Shown here one piece after another: positions 43,994-52,857 of a stretch of DNA of 64,000 nt. The stretch's first letter is position 1; each line of letters begins with the position of its first letter. The notes beneath the pieces were generated by a model. It was not told where the DNA came from. It did no database searches and was given only the letters and a program-made list of their open reading frames with translations. Made by a program: the position numbers and the translations under genes. The DNA comes from Bacillota bacterium. GTDB taxonomy: Bacteria; Bacillota; Sulfobacillia; Thermaerobacterales; RSA17. The DNA is taken from the NCBI GenBank assembly GCA_017577485.1, contig PKRI01000006.1, positions 1-64,000 on the forward strand, written 5' to 3'.

Positions 43994-45527
43994 TCCCCAG
44001 CAGCGGGGCCGGTTCCCGGGTCGGGTCCTCGACCTCCAGGATCTCGCCCTCCAGCCAGAAGCTGGTGGACCCGGTGATGCGGGCGGTGGCGAAGCGCCCG
44101 GCCAGCTCATCGCTCCCGCGCAGCAGCACGATCTTGTTGCCGGAGGTGCGCGAGCTGAGCACGGCGGGGTCCTTCTTGCTGGGCCCCTCGATCAGCACCT
44201 CGACGGTGCGGCCCACCCAGCCCGCGTTGATCTCGGCGCTGATGCGGTTCTGCAGTTCGTTCAGGCGGTGGAGCCGCTCCTTCTTCACCGCTTCCGGCAC
44301 GCCCTGGCGCTGCTCCCAGAAGGCGCCGACGGTGCCCGCCCGGGGTGAGTACCAGAAGGTGAAGGCGTTGTCGAAGCGGACCCGCCGCACCAGGTCCAAG
44401 GTCTCCTCGAAGTCTTCTTCGGTCTCGCCCGGGAACCCGACGATGATGTCGGTGGTGATGGTGATGCCCGGGATGGCCTGCCGCAGCCGTTCCACCACGT
44501 CCAGGAACTGCTGCCGGGTGTAGCGCCGGTTCATGCGGTGCAGGACCCGGTCGCTGCCCGACTGCACGGGCAGGTGGACGTGGCGGCACACCTTGGTGCT
44601 CCGGGCCAGGGCCTCCACCAGGCGGTCGTCGAAGTCCGCCGGGTACGGCGACATGAAGCGGATCCAGCGGATCCCTTCCACCGACTCCAGGTCGCGGATC
44701 AGGTCGGCGAAGCGGTAGTCGCTGTGGACGAAGTCGCTTCCGTAGGAACTGACGGTCTGGCCCAGCAGCGTCACTTCCCGGTAGCCCTGCCGGCCCAGTT
44801 CAGCCACTTCCCGGAGGATCTCGGCCGGGGGCCGGCTGCGCTCCCGCCCCCGCACGTAAGGCACGATGCAGTAGGTGCAGAACTTGTCGCAGCCGTACTG
44901 GATGGTGACCCAGGCGCGGGCCCGGTCGGCCCGCCGGGCGGGCAGGTTCTCCAGGATGGCGCCGCCGGTCTTCCAGACGTCCACCACCATGCCTTCCTCG
45001 CGCCGGACCCTGAGGATCAGTTCCGGCAGGCGGTGGATGTTGTGGGTGCCGAAGATCACGTCCACGTGCGGCGCCGTGCGCTTGATGCGCTCGATGGTGA
45101 CCGGCTCCTGGGCCATGCAGCCCGCCATGGCCAGGATCAAGTCCGGGTTGCGGTCCTTGACCTGCTTGAGCCAGCCGATGGTGCCGAACACCTTCTCCTC
45201 GGCCACGTGGCGGATGGCGCAGGTGTTGAGCAGGATGAGATCGGCCTCTTCCACCTCGTCGGTGGGCTCGTATCCCATCAGTTCCAGCTGGGCCGCCATG
45301 ATCTCGGAGTCGTGCTCGTTCATCTGGCAGCCCCAGGTCTTCACCAGGTGGCGGGGATTACGGCCGCCGCCGGGCAGGCCGTGGGCCCACTGAGCGGGCG
45401 TTTGGCCGGCTTCGTTGAGCCAGCGGCCGGCTTCAGGGATTTCGCGGAACCCGGCTTCCCGCAGCGACCGTTCGATCTCCGCCCGGGCGTCGACCTGTGC
45501 AAACACGCTGTAGGCCCGCTCGCTCAC
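43959..45527 (-). CDS. miaB: tRNA-2-methylthio-N6-dimethylallyladenosine synthase
   Basis: About 520-residue radical-SAM methylthiotransferase. N-terminal UPF0004 domain with cluster cysteines in KTWGCQMNEHDSE, LLNTCAIR and GCMAQE; radical SAM cysteines in CDKFCTYCIVPYVRGRE; TRAM domain at the end. Finishes the ms2i6A37 modification begun by MiaA. An approximately 60-residue N-terminal extension rich in acidic and aromatic residues precedes the conserved core. GTG 45527 has GGAGGGG 8 bases upstream; GTG 45533 is an alternative. It overlaps the Ric-type gene by about 35 bases. Confidence 0.95.
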   Translation of the reverse strand: MSERAYSVFAQVDARAEIERSLREAGFREIPEAGRWLNEAGQTPAQWAHGLPGGGRNPRHLVKTWGCQMNEHDSEIMAAQLELMGYEPTDEVEEADLILLNTCAIRHVAEEKVFGTIGWLKQVKDRNPDLILAMAGCMAQEPVTIERIKRTAPHVDVIFGTHNIHRLPELILRVRREEGMVVDVWKTGGAILENLPARRADRARAWVTIQYGCDKFCTYCIVPYVRGRERSRPPAEILREVAELGRQGYREVTLLGQTVSSYGSDFVHSDYRFADLIRDLESVEGIRWIRFMSPYPADFDDRLVEALARSTKVCRHVHLPVQSGSDRVLHRMNRRYTRQQFLDVVERLRQAIPGITITTDIIVGFPGETEEDFEETLDLVRRVRFDNAFTFWYSPRAGTVGAFWEQRQGVPEAVKKERLHRLNELQNRISAEINAGWVGRTVEVLIEGPSKKDPAVLSSRTSGNKIVLLRGSDELAGRFATARITGSTSFWLEGEILEVEDPTREPAPLLGSAHRGPAGHGA

Positions 45528-45579
45528 CGGCACACCCCTCCCCACCAAACCATCTTTGAATATGGTCCACGAATTCGGG

Positions 45580-46311
45580 TCATTCGGCAAGCGGGCCGGC
45601 GGGGCCGATGCGGACCACGGGGTCGTCGCGGATGATGACCACGTGCTCGTGGTCGCCGGCCAGGCGGACAGTGGGAGCCCGCCCGCCGGCCGGCGATGCC
45701 GGTGCCAGCGGGAGCGGCTCCTCGCGCAGACGCGGCCGGCGGCCGGGGGCGCTTCCCCGTTCACGGCGCCGCTGCCCGGCAGCGGGCCCCGCGGCCGGCT
45801 CCGCCTCGGAACCCGCAGCGGGCTCGGGTGCCGGCTCCGCGGTCACCGCCAGGCTTCCCAGCGCCTCCAGCAGGGGCATCAGGCGTGGGTCGGCGCCGAC
45901 GCCCCGCAGGGACTCCAGGACCACCCGGCCGGCCGCCTCCAGTCGGGCGCGCCCGGCAGGCGTCAGCTCCACGAAGGCCACCCGCCGGTCATCGGGGTCG
46001 TGGCGCCGCAGCACCAGTCCCTGGTCCACCAGGCGGTCGGCCAGGCCCGTGACGTTTCCGCGGGTGCAGCCCAACAGGGCCGCCACCTCGCCCAGGGTGA
46101 CGGGACCGGCGGACGCCGCCCAGAGGAACTGGTACTGGGCCAGCGACAGGCCGCAGGCGTCGTGCAGGCGCTGGTTCAGCCGCTGGGTCACGGCGGCGCT
46201 GGCGCGCAGCAGGCGGTCGACTGCAGGCGGCAGCCCTCGTTCACCCAGTTGGCCGGGACCGGTCACGGTGTCCCGACCCCCTTCGAAAAGATTAAGGCAT
46301 GAAATGTTCAT
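45580..46311 (-). CDS. MarR family transcriptional regulator with long low-complexity tail
   Basis: 243 residues. The winged-helix core covers about 28-165 (VTLGEVAALLGCTRGNVTGL is the helix-turn-helix, DPDDRRVAFVELT the wing). After about 165 comes a Pro/Ala/Glu/Arg-rich tail of nearly 80 residues, ending in a hydrophobic VRLAGDHEHVVIIRDD block. The tail is unusual for MarR proteins. The palindrome TAAACAGTTTA (46339-46349), 28 bases upstream, could be its autoregulatory site. Targets unknown; it precedes miaB but is divergent in function. Confidence 0.8.
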   Translation of the reverse strand: MNISCLNLFEGGRDTVTGPGQLGERGLPPAVDRLLRASAAVTQRLNQRLHDACGLSLAQYQFLWAASAGPVTLGEVAALLGCTRGNVTGLADRLVDQGLVLRRHDPDDRRVAFVELTPAGRARLEAAGRVVLESLRGVGADPRLMPLLEALGSLAVTAEPAPEPAAGSEAEPAAGPAAGQRRRERGSAPGRRPRLREEPLPLAPASPAGGRAPTVRLAGDHEHVVIIRDDPVVRIGPAGPLAE

Positions 46312-46338
46312 CCTGGTGCGGTGATCGAGTGGACGCGG

Positions 46339-46349
46339 TAAACAGTTTA
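46339..46349. promoter_or_regulatory. palindrome upstream of the MarR gene
   Basis: TAAACAGTTTA is an 11-base perfect palindrome with an A centre. It stands out in this GC-rich stretch and lies just before the MarR start; MarR operators are typically such palindromes. Confidence 0.35.
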
Positions 46350-46733
46350 TGGATGTTCTTTCGACCCGTAAGGCCCGTTCCCTGCCGGGACGCCGTTCCC
46401 CGGCGCAGGTTCCGGGCTCGAGCCGGGGCCCGGGACCGGAGCCTCCCGGGCGCCCAGACGGGCCAGCACGCGGTTCTGTTCCCAGAGGCGCAGGGCGTAG
46501 GCGCGGTTGCGGGCGCGCAGGCGGGCCACCTCCGCCTCCAGGTGCTGGATGCGGCGGCGCCCGTGGTCGTGCACGCGGCGCAGCAGGTCCAGCAGCACCC
46601 GGCGGCTCATGCGCAGGGAGCGGACGCGGGATTCCAGTTCATCCAGGCGGCGCTGCAGGCGCTCCACTTCGGCGGGATGGCGCGCACCCACCGGGTTCCA
46701 CCTCCGGTGGATGGTATGCGCCGGCCGCGCCAT
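46347..46733 (-). CDS. coiled-coil protein of unknown function
   Basis: 128 residues. The middle (about 20-95) is strongly helical with heptad-like Leu/Arg/Glu spacing (RLQRRLDELESRVRSLR, HLEAEVARLRARNRAYALRL), so a dimeric coiled coil is likely. The C-terminal 30 residues are Pro/Gly-rich. I do not recognise a family. It follows the dipeptidase gene by one base, in the same direction, and is probably translated from the same message. Confidence 0.55.
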   Translation of the reverse strand: MARPAHTIHRRWNPVGARHPAEVERLQRRLDELESRVRSLRMSRRVLLDLLRRVHDHGRRRIQHLEAEVARLRARNRAYALRLWEQNRVLARLGAREAPVPGPGSSPEPAPGNGVPAGNGPYGSKEHP

Positions 46734-46734
46734 T

Positions 46735-47733
46735 TTATGTCATCGAGGGCTCCGGCGCCGAGCCCCACACCTGGCGCAGCACCCTCAGGAAGTTCCCGCC
46801 CAGGATCTTGGCCACGGTGTTCTCGTCGACGCCCCGCTTGAGCAGCGCCTCGGTCAGGCGGGGGAACCGGCCTGCGTCCTCCAGGCCCGCCGGGGTCTCC
46901 AGGATGCCGTCGAAGTCGCTGCCCAGGCCCAGGTGGTCGGGCCCCACCAGTTCCAGCACGTGCAGCGCGTGGTCCACCAGGCGGTCCACGTCGGCCCGGT
47001 GAGGGTCCACAAAGGGCGGGCAGAAGTTCAGGCCCATGACGCCGCCGTTGGCGGCCAGGGCGCGGATCTGGTCGTCCGTGAGGTTGCGCACGTGGTCGCA
47101 GACGGCGCGGGCGTTGGAGTGGGACGCGATCACCGGCTGGCTGGTCAGGTCCAGCACGTCCCAGAAGCCCGGCTCGGCCAGGTGGGACACGTCGATGACC
47201 ATGCCCAGGCGGTTCATCTCGGCCACCACCTGCCGGCCGAAGCGGGTCAGCCCGCCTGCCCGGGCGGCCTCGCCCACACCGTCGGCCAGGTCGTTGCGCT
47301 CGTTCCAGGTAAGGCCCAGCACGCCCACGCCCAAACGCCGCAGGCAGCGCAGGACCTCCAGGCTGCCGCACAGGAGGTCGCCGCCCTCGATGGCGATGAC
47401 GGCGGCGATGCGCCCCTGGGCCAGGGCCTCCTCCAGTTGGGTCCAGGTGGAGACCACGGCCAGGTCCCGGGCGTTGGCCTCGGCTTCAGCCATGAAGGCG
47501 TCGTAAAGCTCCAGAAAGCGCTTCAGGGCCTGCTCGCGCCGGCAGCGCGGCTCGACGAAATGGGCGAAAAACTGGACGTCGACGCCGCCCTCGCGCAGGC
47601 GGGGCAGGTCCACGTGGCCCTGGGCGGAGCGCACACCGAGGCGGCGGCGGCCGGCGGCCAGGTCCAGCACCGTGTCGCAGTGGGCGTCCACCACCACCGC
47701 GCGGCGGTGCAGCGCCGCCGCCGCCTCCTTCAT
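46735..47733 (-). CDS. membrane dipeptidase family (M19) zinc peptidase
   Basis: 332 residues. Zinc ligands fit the family: DAHCDT (HxD) near residue 17, the bridging Glu in AIEGGD, DVSHL and ASHSNAR, and GSDFDG. Cleaves dipeptides, often with D-residues; in spore formers related enzymes occur near spoVS and may act on peptidoglycan fragments. ATG 47733 shares a base with the acyl-CoA dehydrogenase stop (TGATG); longer upstream frames are shadows of that gene. Confidence 0.88.
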   Translation of the reverse strand: MKEAAAALHRRAVVVDAHCDTVLDLAAGRRRLGVRSAQGHVDLPRLREGGVDVQFFAHFVEPRCRREQALKRFLELYDAFMAEAEANARDLAVVSTWTQLEEALAQGRIAAVIAIEGGDLLCGSLEVLRCLRRLGVGVLGLTWNERNDLADGVGEAARAGGLTRFGRQVVAEMNRLGMVIDVSHLAEPGFWDVLDLTSQPVIASHSNARAVCDHVRNLTDDQIRALAANGGVMGLNFCPPFVDPHRADVDRLVDHALHVLELVGPDHLGLGSDFDGILETPAGLEDAGRFPRLTEALLKRGVDENTVAKILGGNFLRVLRQVWGSAPEPSMT

Positions 47734-48932
47734 CAGGCGTCCTCTCCGAAGGGCCAGGCGGGCAGTTCCCGGCGCAGCGGCGCATCGCGCCGGTAGCCCA
47801 GGGCGTACTCGGCCTGCATCAACTGATGGATCTGCGTGGTGCCCTCGTAGATCACCGCCGCCCGGGAATTGCGCAGGAAGCGCTCCACCGGGTACTCCGA
47901 GGAGTAACCGTAGGCGCCGTGGATCTGCAGCGCCATGTCGGCGGCCTTCCAGGCGGCTTCCGTGGCGAACCACTTGGCAAGGCTGGTTTCCCGCGTGTTG
48001 CGGATGCCCTGGTTCTTGAGCCAGGCGGCGTGGTAGGCCAGCCAACGGGAAGCCTCGTAGCCGGCCACCATCTCGGCGATCATTCGCTGGACCAGCTGGA
48101 AGCGACCGATGGGCCGGCCGAAGGCCTCGCGCTGCTGGGCGTAGCGCACGGACGCGTCGATGCAGGCGCGGATCAGCCCCACCGCGCCGGCCGCCACCGT
48201 CATGCGGCCGTTGTCCAGGGCGGACATGGCGATCTTGAAGCCCTCGCCCTCTTCGCCCAGGCGGTTTTCGACGGGGACTTCCACGTCCTGCAGGGTGATG
48301 CGGGCGGTGCTGCCGGCCCGGACGCCCAGCTTGTTCTTGATGGGCGTTCCCTTGAAACCGGGGAAGGTCTTCTCGACGATGAAGGCCGAGATGCCCTCGT
48401 GTCTTGCCTCGGGGTCGGTCTTGGCAAAGATCAGCACCACGTCGGCGCGGTCGCCCAGGGTGATCCAGGCCTTCTCACCGTTGAGCACGTACACGTCGCC
48501 GTGGCGGCGGGCCACCGTCTGCAGCCCGGCTACGTCGGAACCGGCGTTGGGTTCGGTCAGGCCGAACGCGGCGAACTTCTCGCCCCGGGCCAGGGGCTTG
48601 AGGTAGCGCTCCTTCTGTTCCTCGGTGCCCCACTGCAGCAGGGCCAGGGACGTGAGGCCGGTGTGCACGGAGATGTACTCGCGGTAGGAACTCTCCACGT
48701 ACTCGATTTCCTCGGCGGCGATGGCGAGGCTGATGTAGTCCATACCGCCGCCGCCCCAGCGCTCGGGGATGCACACCCCCAGGATTCCCAGTTCCCCCAT
48801 CTTTTCCAGGACCGAAAACTCGAAATGCCCGCGCTCGTCCCATTCGCGGATATAGGGCGCGATCTCGCGGGCGGCGAACTCGCGCACCATCTGCCGGAAC
48901 GCTTCGTGTTCGCTGCTGAAGCGAAAATCCAT
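47733..48932 (-). CDS. acyl-CoA dehydrogenase
   Basis: FAD flavoenzyme of 399 residues that oxidises an acyl-CoA to an enoyl-CoA. N-terminal helices, FGLTEPNAGSD (FAD/substrate), the ALDNGRM/AQQREAFGRPIGRFQ block and the catalytic glutamate in VIYEGTTQIHQLM are all present. Chain-length specificity is not readable; short/medium or glutaryl/butyryl types are equally possible. ATG 48932 behind GGAGGTGG. It sits between spoVS and the dipeptidase. Confidence 0.92.
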   Translation of the reverse strand: MDFRFSSEHEAFRQMVREFAAREIAPYIREWDERGHFEFSVLEKMGELGILGVCIPERWGGGGMDYISLAIAAEEIEYVESSYREYISVHTGLTSLALLQWGTEEQKERYLKPLARGEKFAAFGLTEPNAGSDVAGLQTVARRHGDVYVLNGEKAWITLGDRADVVLIFAKTDPEARHEGISAFIVEKTFPGFKGTPIKNKLGVRAGSTARITLQDVEVPVENRLGEEGEGFKIAMSALDNGRMTVAAGAVGLIRACIDASVRYAQQREAFGRPIGRFQLVQRMIAEMVAGYEASRWLAYHAAWLKNQGIRNTRETSLAKWFATEAAWKAADMALQIHGAYGYSSEYPVERFLRNSRAAVIYEGTTQIHQLMQAEYALGYRRDAPLRRELPAWPFGEDA

Positions 48933-49011
48933 CGGGGCCACCTCCGGTGGGTTCCTCGCCAACAGTAAGGGGTTCGGCGGGCGCCGGTGGGGCCCTTCCG
49001 GAAACACGTGC

Positions 49012-49272
49012 TCAGCGCGGTTCCACGATGAACTTGATGGCGGTCCGCTCCTTGCCCTCGATGTCCACGTCGGTGAAGGCGGGGATGCAGACCAGGTCCG
49101 TGCCGGCGGGGGCCACGAAGCCCCGGGCGATGGCCACAGCCTTGACGGCCTGGTTGATGGCCCCGGCGCCGATGGCCTGCAGTTCGGCGGAGCCGCGCTC
49201 CCGGATGACGCCGGCCAGGGCGCCGGCCACCGCATTGGGATTGGACTTGGAGGAAACACGGAGGACACTCAT
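49012..49272 (-). CDS. spoVS: stage V sporulation protein S
   Basis: 86 residues, almost all SpoVS signature: MSVLRVSSKSNPNAVAGALAG, AIGAGAINQAVKA, CIPAFTDVDIEG. The Alba-like protein affects sporulation and septation in Bacillus and is conserved also in Thermus. It lies downstream of ymdB, as in B. subtilis. GGAGGCAG lies upstream at the expected distance. Strongest single sign of a spore-forming or related lineage. Confidence 0.96.
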   Translation of the reverse strand: MSVLRVSSKSNPNAVAGALAGVIRERGSAELQAIGAGAINQAVKAVAIARGFVAPAGTDLVCIPAFTDVDIEGKERTAIKFIVEPR

Positions 49273-49359
49273 GGCCTGCTGCCTCCTCTGCCGCGTCGGG
49301 TGTCTTCCGGGATGCTACCGGCGGGAGGCGAGGCGGGTCAACGGGAATCGTGTCGAACG

Positions 49360-50154
49360 CTAGTCGGCGGGATCCGACACCACTTCGGTGAAGGCGCGCA
49401 GGTCCAGGCAGCGGCCGGTGGCCGGGTCGCAGTGCAGCAGCACCGCCGACAGCACGGCGTCGCCGCCGGCCAGCTCGAAGCGCACGGGCCGCTGGGTCAG
49501 GAAGCGCCGGATGATGGTCTCCCGGTCAAAGCCGATGACGGAGTCGCGGGCGCCGGTCATGCCGGCGTCGGTCACGTAGCCGGTGCCCCCGGGCAGCACC
49601 CGCCCGTCGGCGGTCTGCACGTGGGTGTGGGTGCCGATGACGGCCGTCACCCGCCCGTCCAGGTACCACCCCAGGGCCTGCTTTTCCGAGGTGGCCTCAG
49701 CGTGAAAGTCCACCACGATGACCGGCGTGCGTTCCCGGATGCGGGCCACGGCCTCGTCGGCGGCCCGGAAGGGATCGTCGGGCGAGATGTTCAGGAAGAC
49801 CCGCCCCAGCAGGTTGAGCACGGCCGCGCGGCCGGCGGGCGTTTCCACGGTGACCCACCCCCGGCCGGGCAGGCCCGGCGGCAGGTTCAGGGGCCGGATG
49901 ATCCTGGGGTTGCGGTCCAGGTAAGGCAGCAGTTCCTTCTGGTCCCAGGTGTGGTTGCCCATGGTGATGACGTCGGCCCCGGCGGCGAAGATCTCGTCGG
50001 CGGTGTCGGGCGTCAGGCCGGCGCCCCCGGCGGCGTTCTCGCCGTTGACGATGACCAGGTCGGCTTCCAGTTGCTTTCGCAGGACCGGCAGCCGCCGGCG
50101 GACGGCCAGGCGGCCCGTCTTCCCCACCACGTCACCTACGAACAGGATGCGCAC
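49360..50154 (-). CDS. ymdB: YmdB-type metallophosphoesterase
   Basis: 264 residues of the TIGR00282 family: RILFVGDVVGKTG (metal Asp), NGENAAGG, MGNHTWDQKE, DFHAEATSEK and GTHTHVQTAD. In Bacillus YmdB is a cyclic-nucleotide phosphodiesterase that affects biofilm and sporulation decisions and is co-transcribed with rny. GTG 50154 has GGGAGG seven bases upstream, better than ATG 50172. rny precedes it on the same strand. Confidence 0.93.
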   Translation of the reverse strand: MRILFVGDVVGKTGRLAVRRRLPVLRKQLEADLVIVNGENAAGGAGLTPDTADEIFAAGADVITMGNHTWDQKELLPYLDRNPRIIRPLNLPPGLPGRGWVTVETPAGRAAVLNLLGRVFLNISPDDPFRAADEAVARIRERTPVIVVDFHAEATSEKQALGWYLDGRVTAVIGTHTHVQTADGRVLPGGTGYVTDAGMTGARDSVIGFDRETIIRRFLTQRPVRFELAGGDAVLSAVLLHCDPATGRCLDLRAFTEVVSDPAD

Positions 50155-50236
50155 GGCACGGCCTCCCTGCATCAGCCGGCGGCGGTGCGGGCACCGGCGG
50201 CCGGCGCCCGCACCGCCTCAGCGGCGCAGTCCACGC

Positions 50237-51778
50237 TTACCTGGCGTAGTCCACGGCCCGCGTCTCCCGGATCACCACGACCTTGATCTGGCCCGGATAC
50301 TGCACCTCGTCCTGAATGCGGCGGGCGATGTTCCGGGCCAGCGTGTAGGCCTCGTCGTCGCCGACGCGGTCCGGCCTGACGATGATCCGCACCTCGCGCC
50401 CGGCCTGGATGGCATAGGACTTCTCGACCCCGTCGAAGGAGTCGGCGATCTCCTCCAGCTGCCGCAGCCGCTTGATGTAGGACTCCAGCGTCTCGCGGCG
50501 GGCACCCGGGCGCGCCGCGCTCAGGGCGTCGGCGGCGGTCACCAGCACGGCCTCCAGGGTCTGGGGCTCGAAGTCGCCGTGATGGCAGGCCATGGCGTGG
50601 ATGACGGCCTCGCTCTCGCCGTAGCGGGCCAGCAGTTCCATGCCGATGCTGAGGTGGGTGCCCTCGTGCTCGTGGTCCACGGCCTTGCCGATGTCGTGGA
50701 GCAGGCCGGCCCGCTTGGCCACCTTGACATCGGCGCCCAACTCGCCGGCCATCAGGCCGGCCAGGTGCGCCACCTCGATGGAGTGCTTGAGCACGTTCTG
50801 GCCGTAGGACGTGCGGAAGGCCAGGCGGCCCAACAGCTTCACCAGTTCCGGGTGCAGGCCGTGGATGCCCACGTCGTATACCGCCTGCTCGCCGGCTTCC
50901 CGGATGCGCTGCTCCACCTCGCGAGACGCCTTCTCGTACATCTCCTCGATGCGGGCCGGGTGGATGCGGCCGTCGGCCACCAGCTTTTCCAGGGCCACCC
51001 GCGCCTTCTCCCGCCGGATGGGGTCGAAGCACGAGATCACCACGGCCTCCGGGGTGTCGTCGATGATCAGGTCGACCCCGGTCACGCTCTCGAAGGTGCG
51101 GATGTTGCGCCCCTCGCGGCCGATGATGCGGCCCTTCATGTCATCGCTGGGCAGTTCCACCACCGACACCGTGGTCTCCGCCACGTAGTCGGCGGCGCAG
51201 CGCTGCACGGCCAGGGCGATGATCTCCCGCGCCCGGCGGTCGGCCTCGGCCTTGGCCTCAGCCTCCCACTCGCGGATGCGCTGGCCCAGTTCGGCCTTGG
51301 TCTCCTCCTCCACCTGGCGGAAGAGGATGTCCCTGGCTTCGGCGTGGGTCAGCCCGGCGATGCGCTCCAGTTCAGCCGCGCACTCGGCCTTGATCCGCGC
51401 GGCTTCCTGCTCCAGCCGGGCGATCCGCCGTTCCTGTTCCTTCAGTTCCTGTTCCTTGCGTTCCATCTGGGCGGCCCGCCGGTCCAGCGCCTCTTCCTTC
51501 TGGACCAGGCGGCGCTCCATCTGCTGGAGTTCGTGGCGCCGCTCCCTGGTTTCCCGTTCCAGGTCGTTGCGCAGGCGGTGCACTTCCTCCCTGGCTTCCA
51601 CCAGGGCCTCGCGCTTGGCGGCTTCGCCTTCCTGTCGGGCCTGGTTCACGATGCGCCGGGCTTCTTCTTCGGCCGAGCGAATCTTGGCCTCGGCCGTGAT
51701 GCGGCGCAGAACGTAGCCGATGATGATGCCAAGCCCCGCCGCCGCCACCGCCGCGACGATCGTGAGGGTGGTATTCAC
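50237..51778 (-). CDS. rny: ribonuclease Y
   Basis: 513-residue membrane-anchored endoribonuclease that starts bulk mRNA decay. Layout: membrane helix (about 4-25), long coiled coil (about 30-170; [16 protein letters not shown]...), KH domain (about 205-265; [17 protein letters not shown]), HD domain ([25 protein letters not shown]). GTG 51778 is preceded by GGGAGG at 8 bases. A terminator and a structured RNA lie between this gene and recX, so its expression may be attenuated. The Ric fusion (43166) may stimulate it. Confidence 0.96.
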   Translation of the reverse strand: MNTTLTIVAAVAAAGLGIIIGYVLRRITAEAKIRSAEEEARRIVNQARQEGEAAKREALVEAREEVHRLRNDLERETRERRHELQQMERRLVQKEEALDRRAAQMERKEQELKEQERRIARLEQEAARIKAECAAELERIAGLTHAEARDILFRQVEEETKAELGQRIREWEAEAKAEADRRAREIIALAVQRCAADYVAETTVSVVELPSDDMKGRIIGREGRNIRTFESVTGVDLIIDDTPEAVVISCFDPIRREKARVALEKLVADGRIHPARIEEMYEKASREVEQRIREAGEQAVYDVGIHGLHPELVKLLGRLAFRTSYGQNVLKHSIEVAHLAGLMAGELGADVKVAKRAGLLHDIGKAVDHEHEGTHLSIGMELLARYGESEAVIHAMACHHGDFEPQTLEAVLVTAADALSAARPGARRETLESYIKRLRQLEEIADSFDGVEKSYAIQAGREVRIIVRPDRVGDDEAYTLARNIARRIQDEVQYPGQIKVVVIRETRAVDYAR

Positions 51779-51835
51779 GTGGTTCACCTCCCGTTCCGCA
51801 AGATTCCGGTGCGCCGGCGGCCGCCGCCGGTCAAA

Positions 51836-52071
51836 CGAAAAGGGCCGAGCGAAAGACTCGGCCCAAGAAGCCACCACGCAACGGTTGCGCTCGTCACGTG
51901 GCCGAACGTGGTGTCTCGGCTCAACACGCCGTCCGCTTAGACTGGTCCCCCTGGCGGCGAACCGGCCTCCGCCGGAAGTGGTCTAACTTCGCGACCGACG
52001 TCATTTCCAACAACCGCCTCGCGCGGCGGTTGGCTTGCGCGCACCTTACGTGGTAGAGCGAGTCCTTCACG
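51836..52071 (-). ncRNA. structured RNA or leader between recX and rny (class unknown)
   Basis: Strong promoter upstream and a terminator at the end define a transcript of about 235 bases. Predicted helices from the sequence: AAGGACTCG (52067-52059) with CGAGTCTTT (51860-51852); TACCACG (52055-52049) with CGTGGTG (51878-51872); TGCGC (52043-52039) with GCGCA (51890-51886); and a hairpin at 52033-52007 (AACCGCC / GGCGGTT). The outer helix uses the 5' arm and loop of the terminator, so it competes with it. It could be a leader controlling rny or an independent small RNA. I do not recognise 6S, tmRNA, SRP, RNase P or a known riboswitch. Confidence 0.6.
51842..51864 (-). terminator. rho-independent terminator upstream of rny
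   Basis: Minus strand: GGGCCGAG / CTCGGCCC with a 7-base loop (TCTTTCG), followed by TTTTCGTTTG. Ends the RNA from 52071 or attenuates rny. Confidence 0.85.
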
Positions 52072-52077
52072 GCTAAA

Positions 52078-52107
52078 ATTCTACGGCTGTATTTTCGGGA
52101 CTGTCAA
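52078..52107 (-). promoter_or_regulatory. strong promoter of the recX-rny intergenic RNA
   Basis: Minus strand: TTGACA (52107-52102), 18 bases, TAGAAT (52083-52078). It starts 12 bases after the recX stop. Confidence 0.75.
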
Positions 52108-52119
52108 GCAAGCGTGGAG

Positions 52120-52845
52120 TTATGTAAACGGCTCCGCCGCCCCGGCGGCGTCGGGGTCGATGCCGGCGCGGCGCAGGGCTCGCGCCGCGGATTCTTCGGA
52201 GAAACCGCGGCGCCGCAGGTAGTCAAAGGCGCGGCGCCAGGTCCGGGGGTCGCCGCGGTCGAAGCCGCGGGCCAGGCGCCGCTGGAGCGCCTCCCATGCC
52301 AGCAGGGTTTCCGCGTCCTCGACGGCATCCTGGCGTGCGTCCGCGGGGGCATCCCCGCCGGCACCGCCCCCCTGCAGGGGCGCTGCCGCCTCTGCCACGG
52401 CGCTGCGGGCCGCCTCCCGCGCCAGGTCCGGATCCACCCCCTGCCGGGTGAGACCGGTGATCAGCCGCTCGGGCCCCACCGGCGACCGGGCCAGGCTCCG
52501 GCGGGCCCACTGCCGGGCGAAGTCGGCGTCGTCCAGCCAGCCCTGCCGGGCCAGCAGCGCCAGCGCCTGCTCTACGGCAGCGGCGTCGTGACCCCTGCGC
52601 TGCAGGCGGTGCCGCAGGTCCTGGCGGCTGTGGGCCCGCAGGGACAGCAGCCGCAGGGCGTCACGGCAGGCGCGGTCGGCGCGGGCCCGGTCCAGGAGGT
52701 CGGCCAGGCGGGCGGCGTCCAGCCGTGCGCCGGGCGCCAGGCCGGAGGCGGCCAGCGCCGGCGCCGAAAGCTCCACGGCGGTACCGTCGGAGAGGCGAAC
52801 CCGCCACAGGTCGCCCTCCAGCGGCTCCACGGCTTCGACGCGCAT
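52120..52845 (-). CDS. recX: regulatory protein RecX
   Basis: 241 residues, with three-helix RecX repeats: LRLLSLRAHSRQDLRHRLQRRG, VEQALALLARQGWLDDADFARQW and FDYLRRRGFSEESAARAL. Modulates RecA filaments. The N-terminal 60 residues are a beta-rich extension found in Gram-positive RecX. An Asp/Ala/Gly-rich insert lies at about 150-180. It follows recA after 12 bases. No SOS box is visible. Confidence 0.9.
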   Translation of the reverse strand: MRVEAVEPLEGDLWRVRLSDGTAVELSAPALAASGLAPGARLDAARLADLLDRARADRACRDALRLLSLRAHSRQDLRHRLQRRGHDAAAVEQALALLARQGWLDDADFARQWARRSLARSPVGPERLITGLTRQGVDPDLAREAARSAVAEAAAPLQGGGAGGDAPADARQDAVEDAETLLAWEALQRRLARGFDRGDPRTWRRAFDYLRRRGFSEESAARALRRAGIDPDAAGAAEPFT

Positions 52846-52857
52846 GGGCCGGCGGGG

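Noticed and set aside
51836-52071. Assignment of the recX-rny RNA to 6S RNA, tmRNA, SRP RNA or a T-box
   Set aside because: The expected hallmark sequences (T-box UGGNACC, tmRNA ends, SRP GGAA domain) are absent, and the predicted multibranch layout does not fit 6S RNA.
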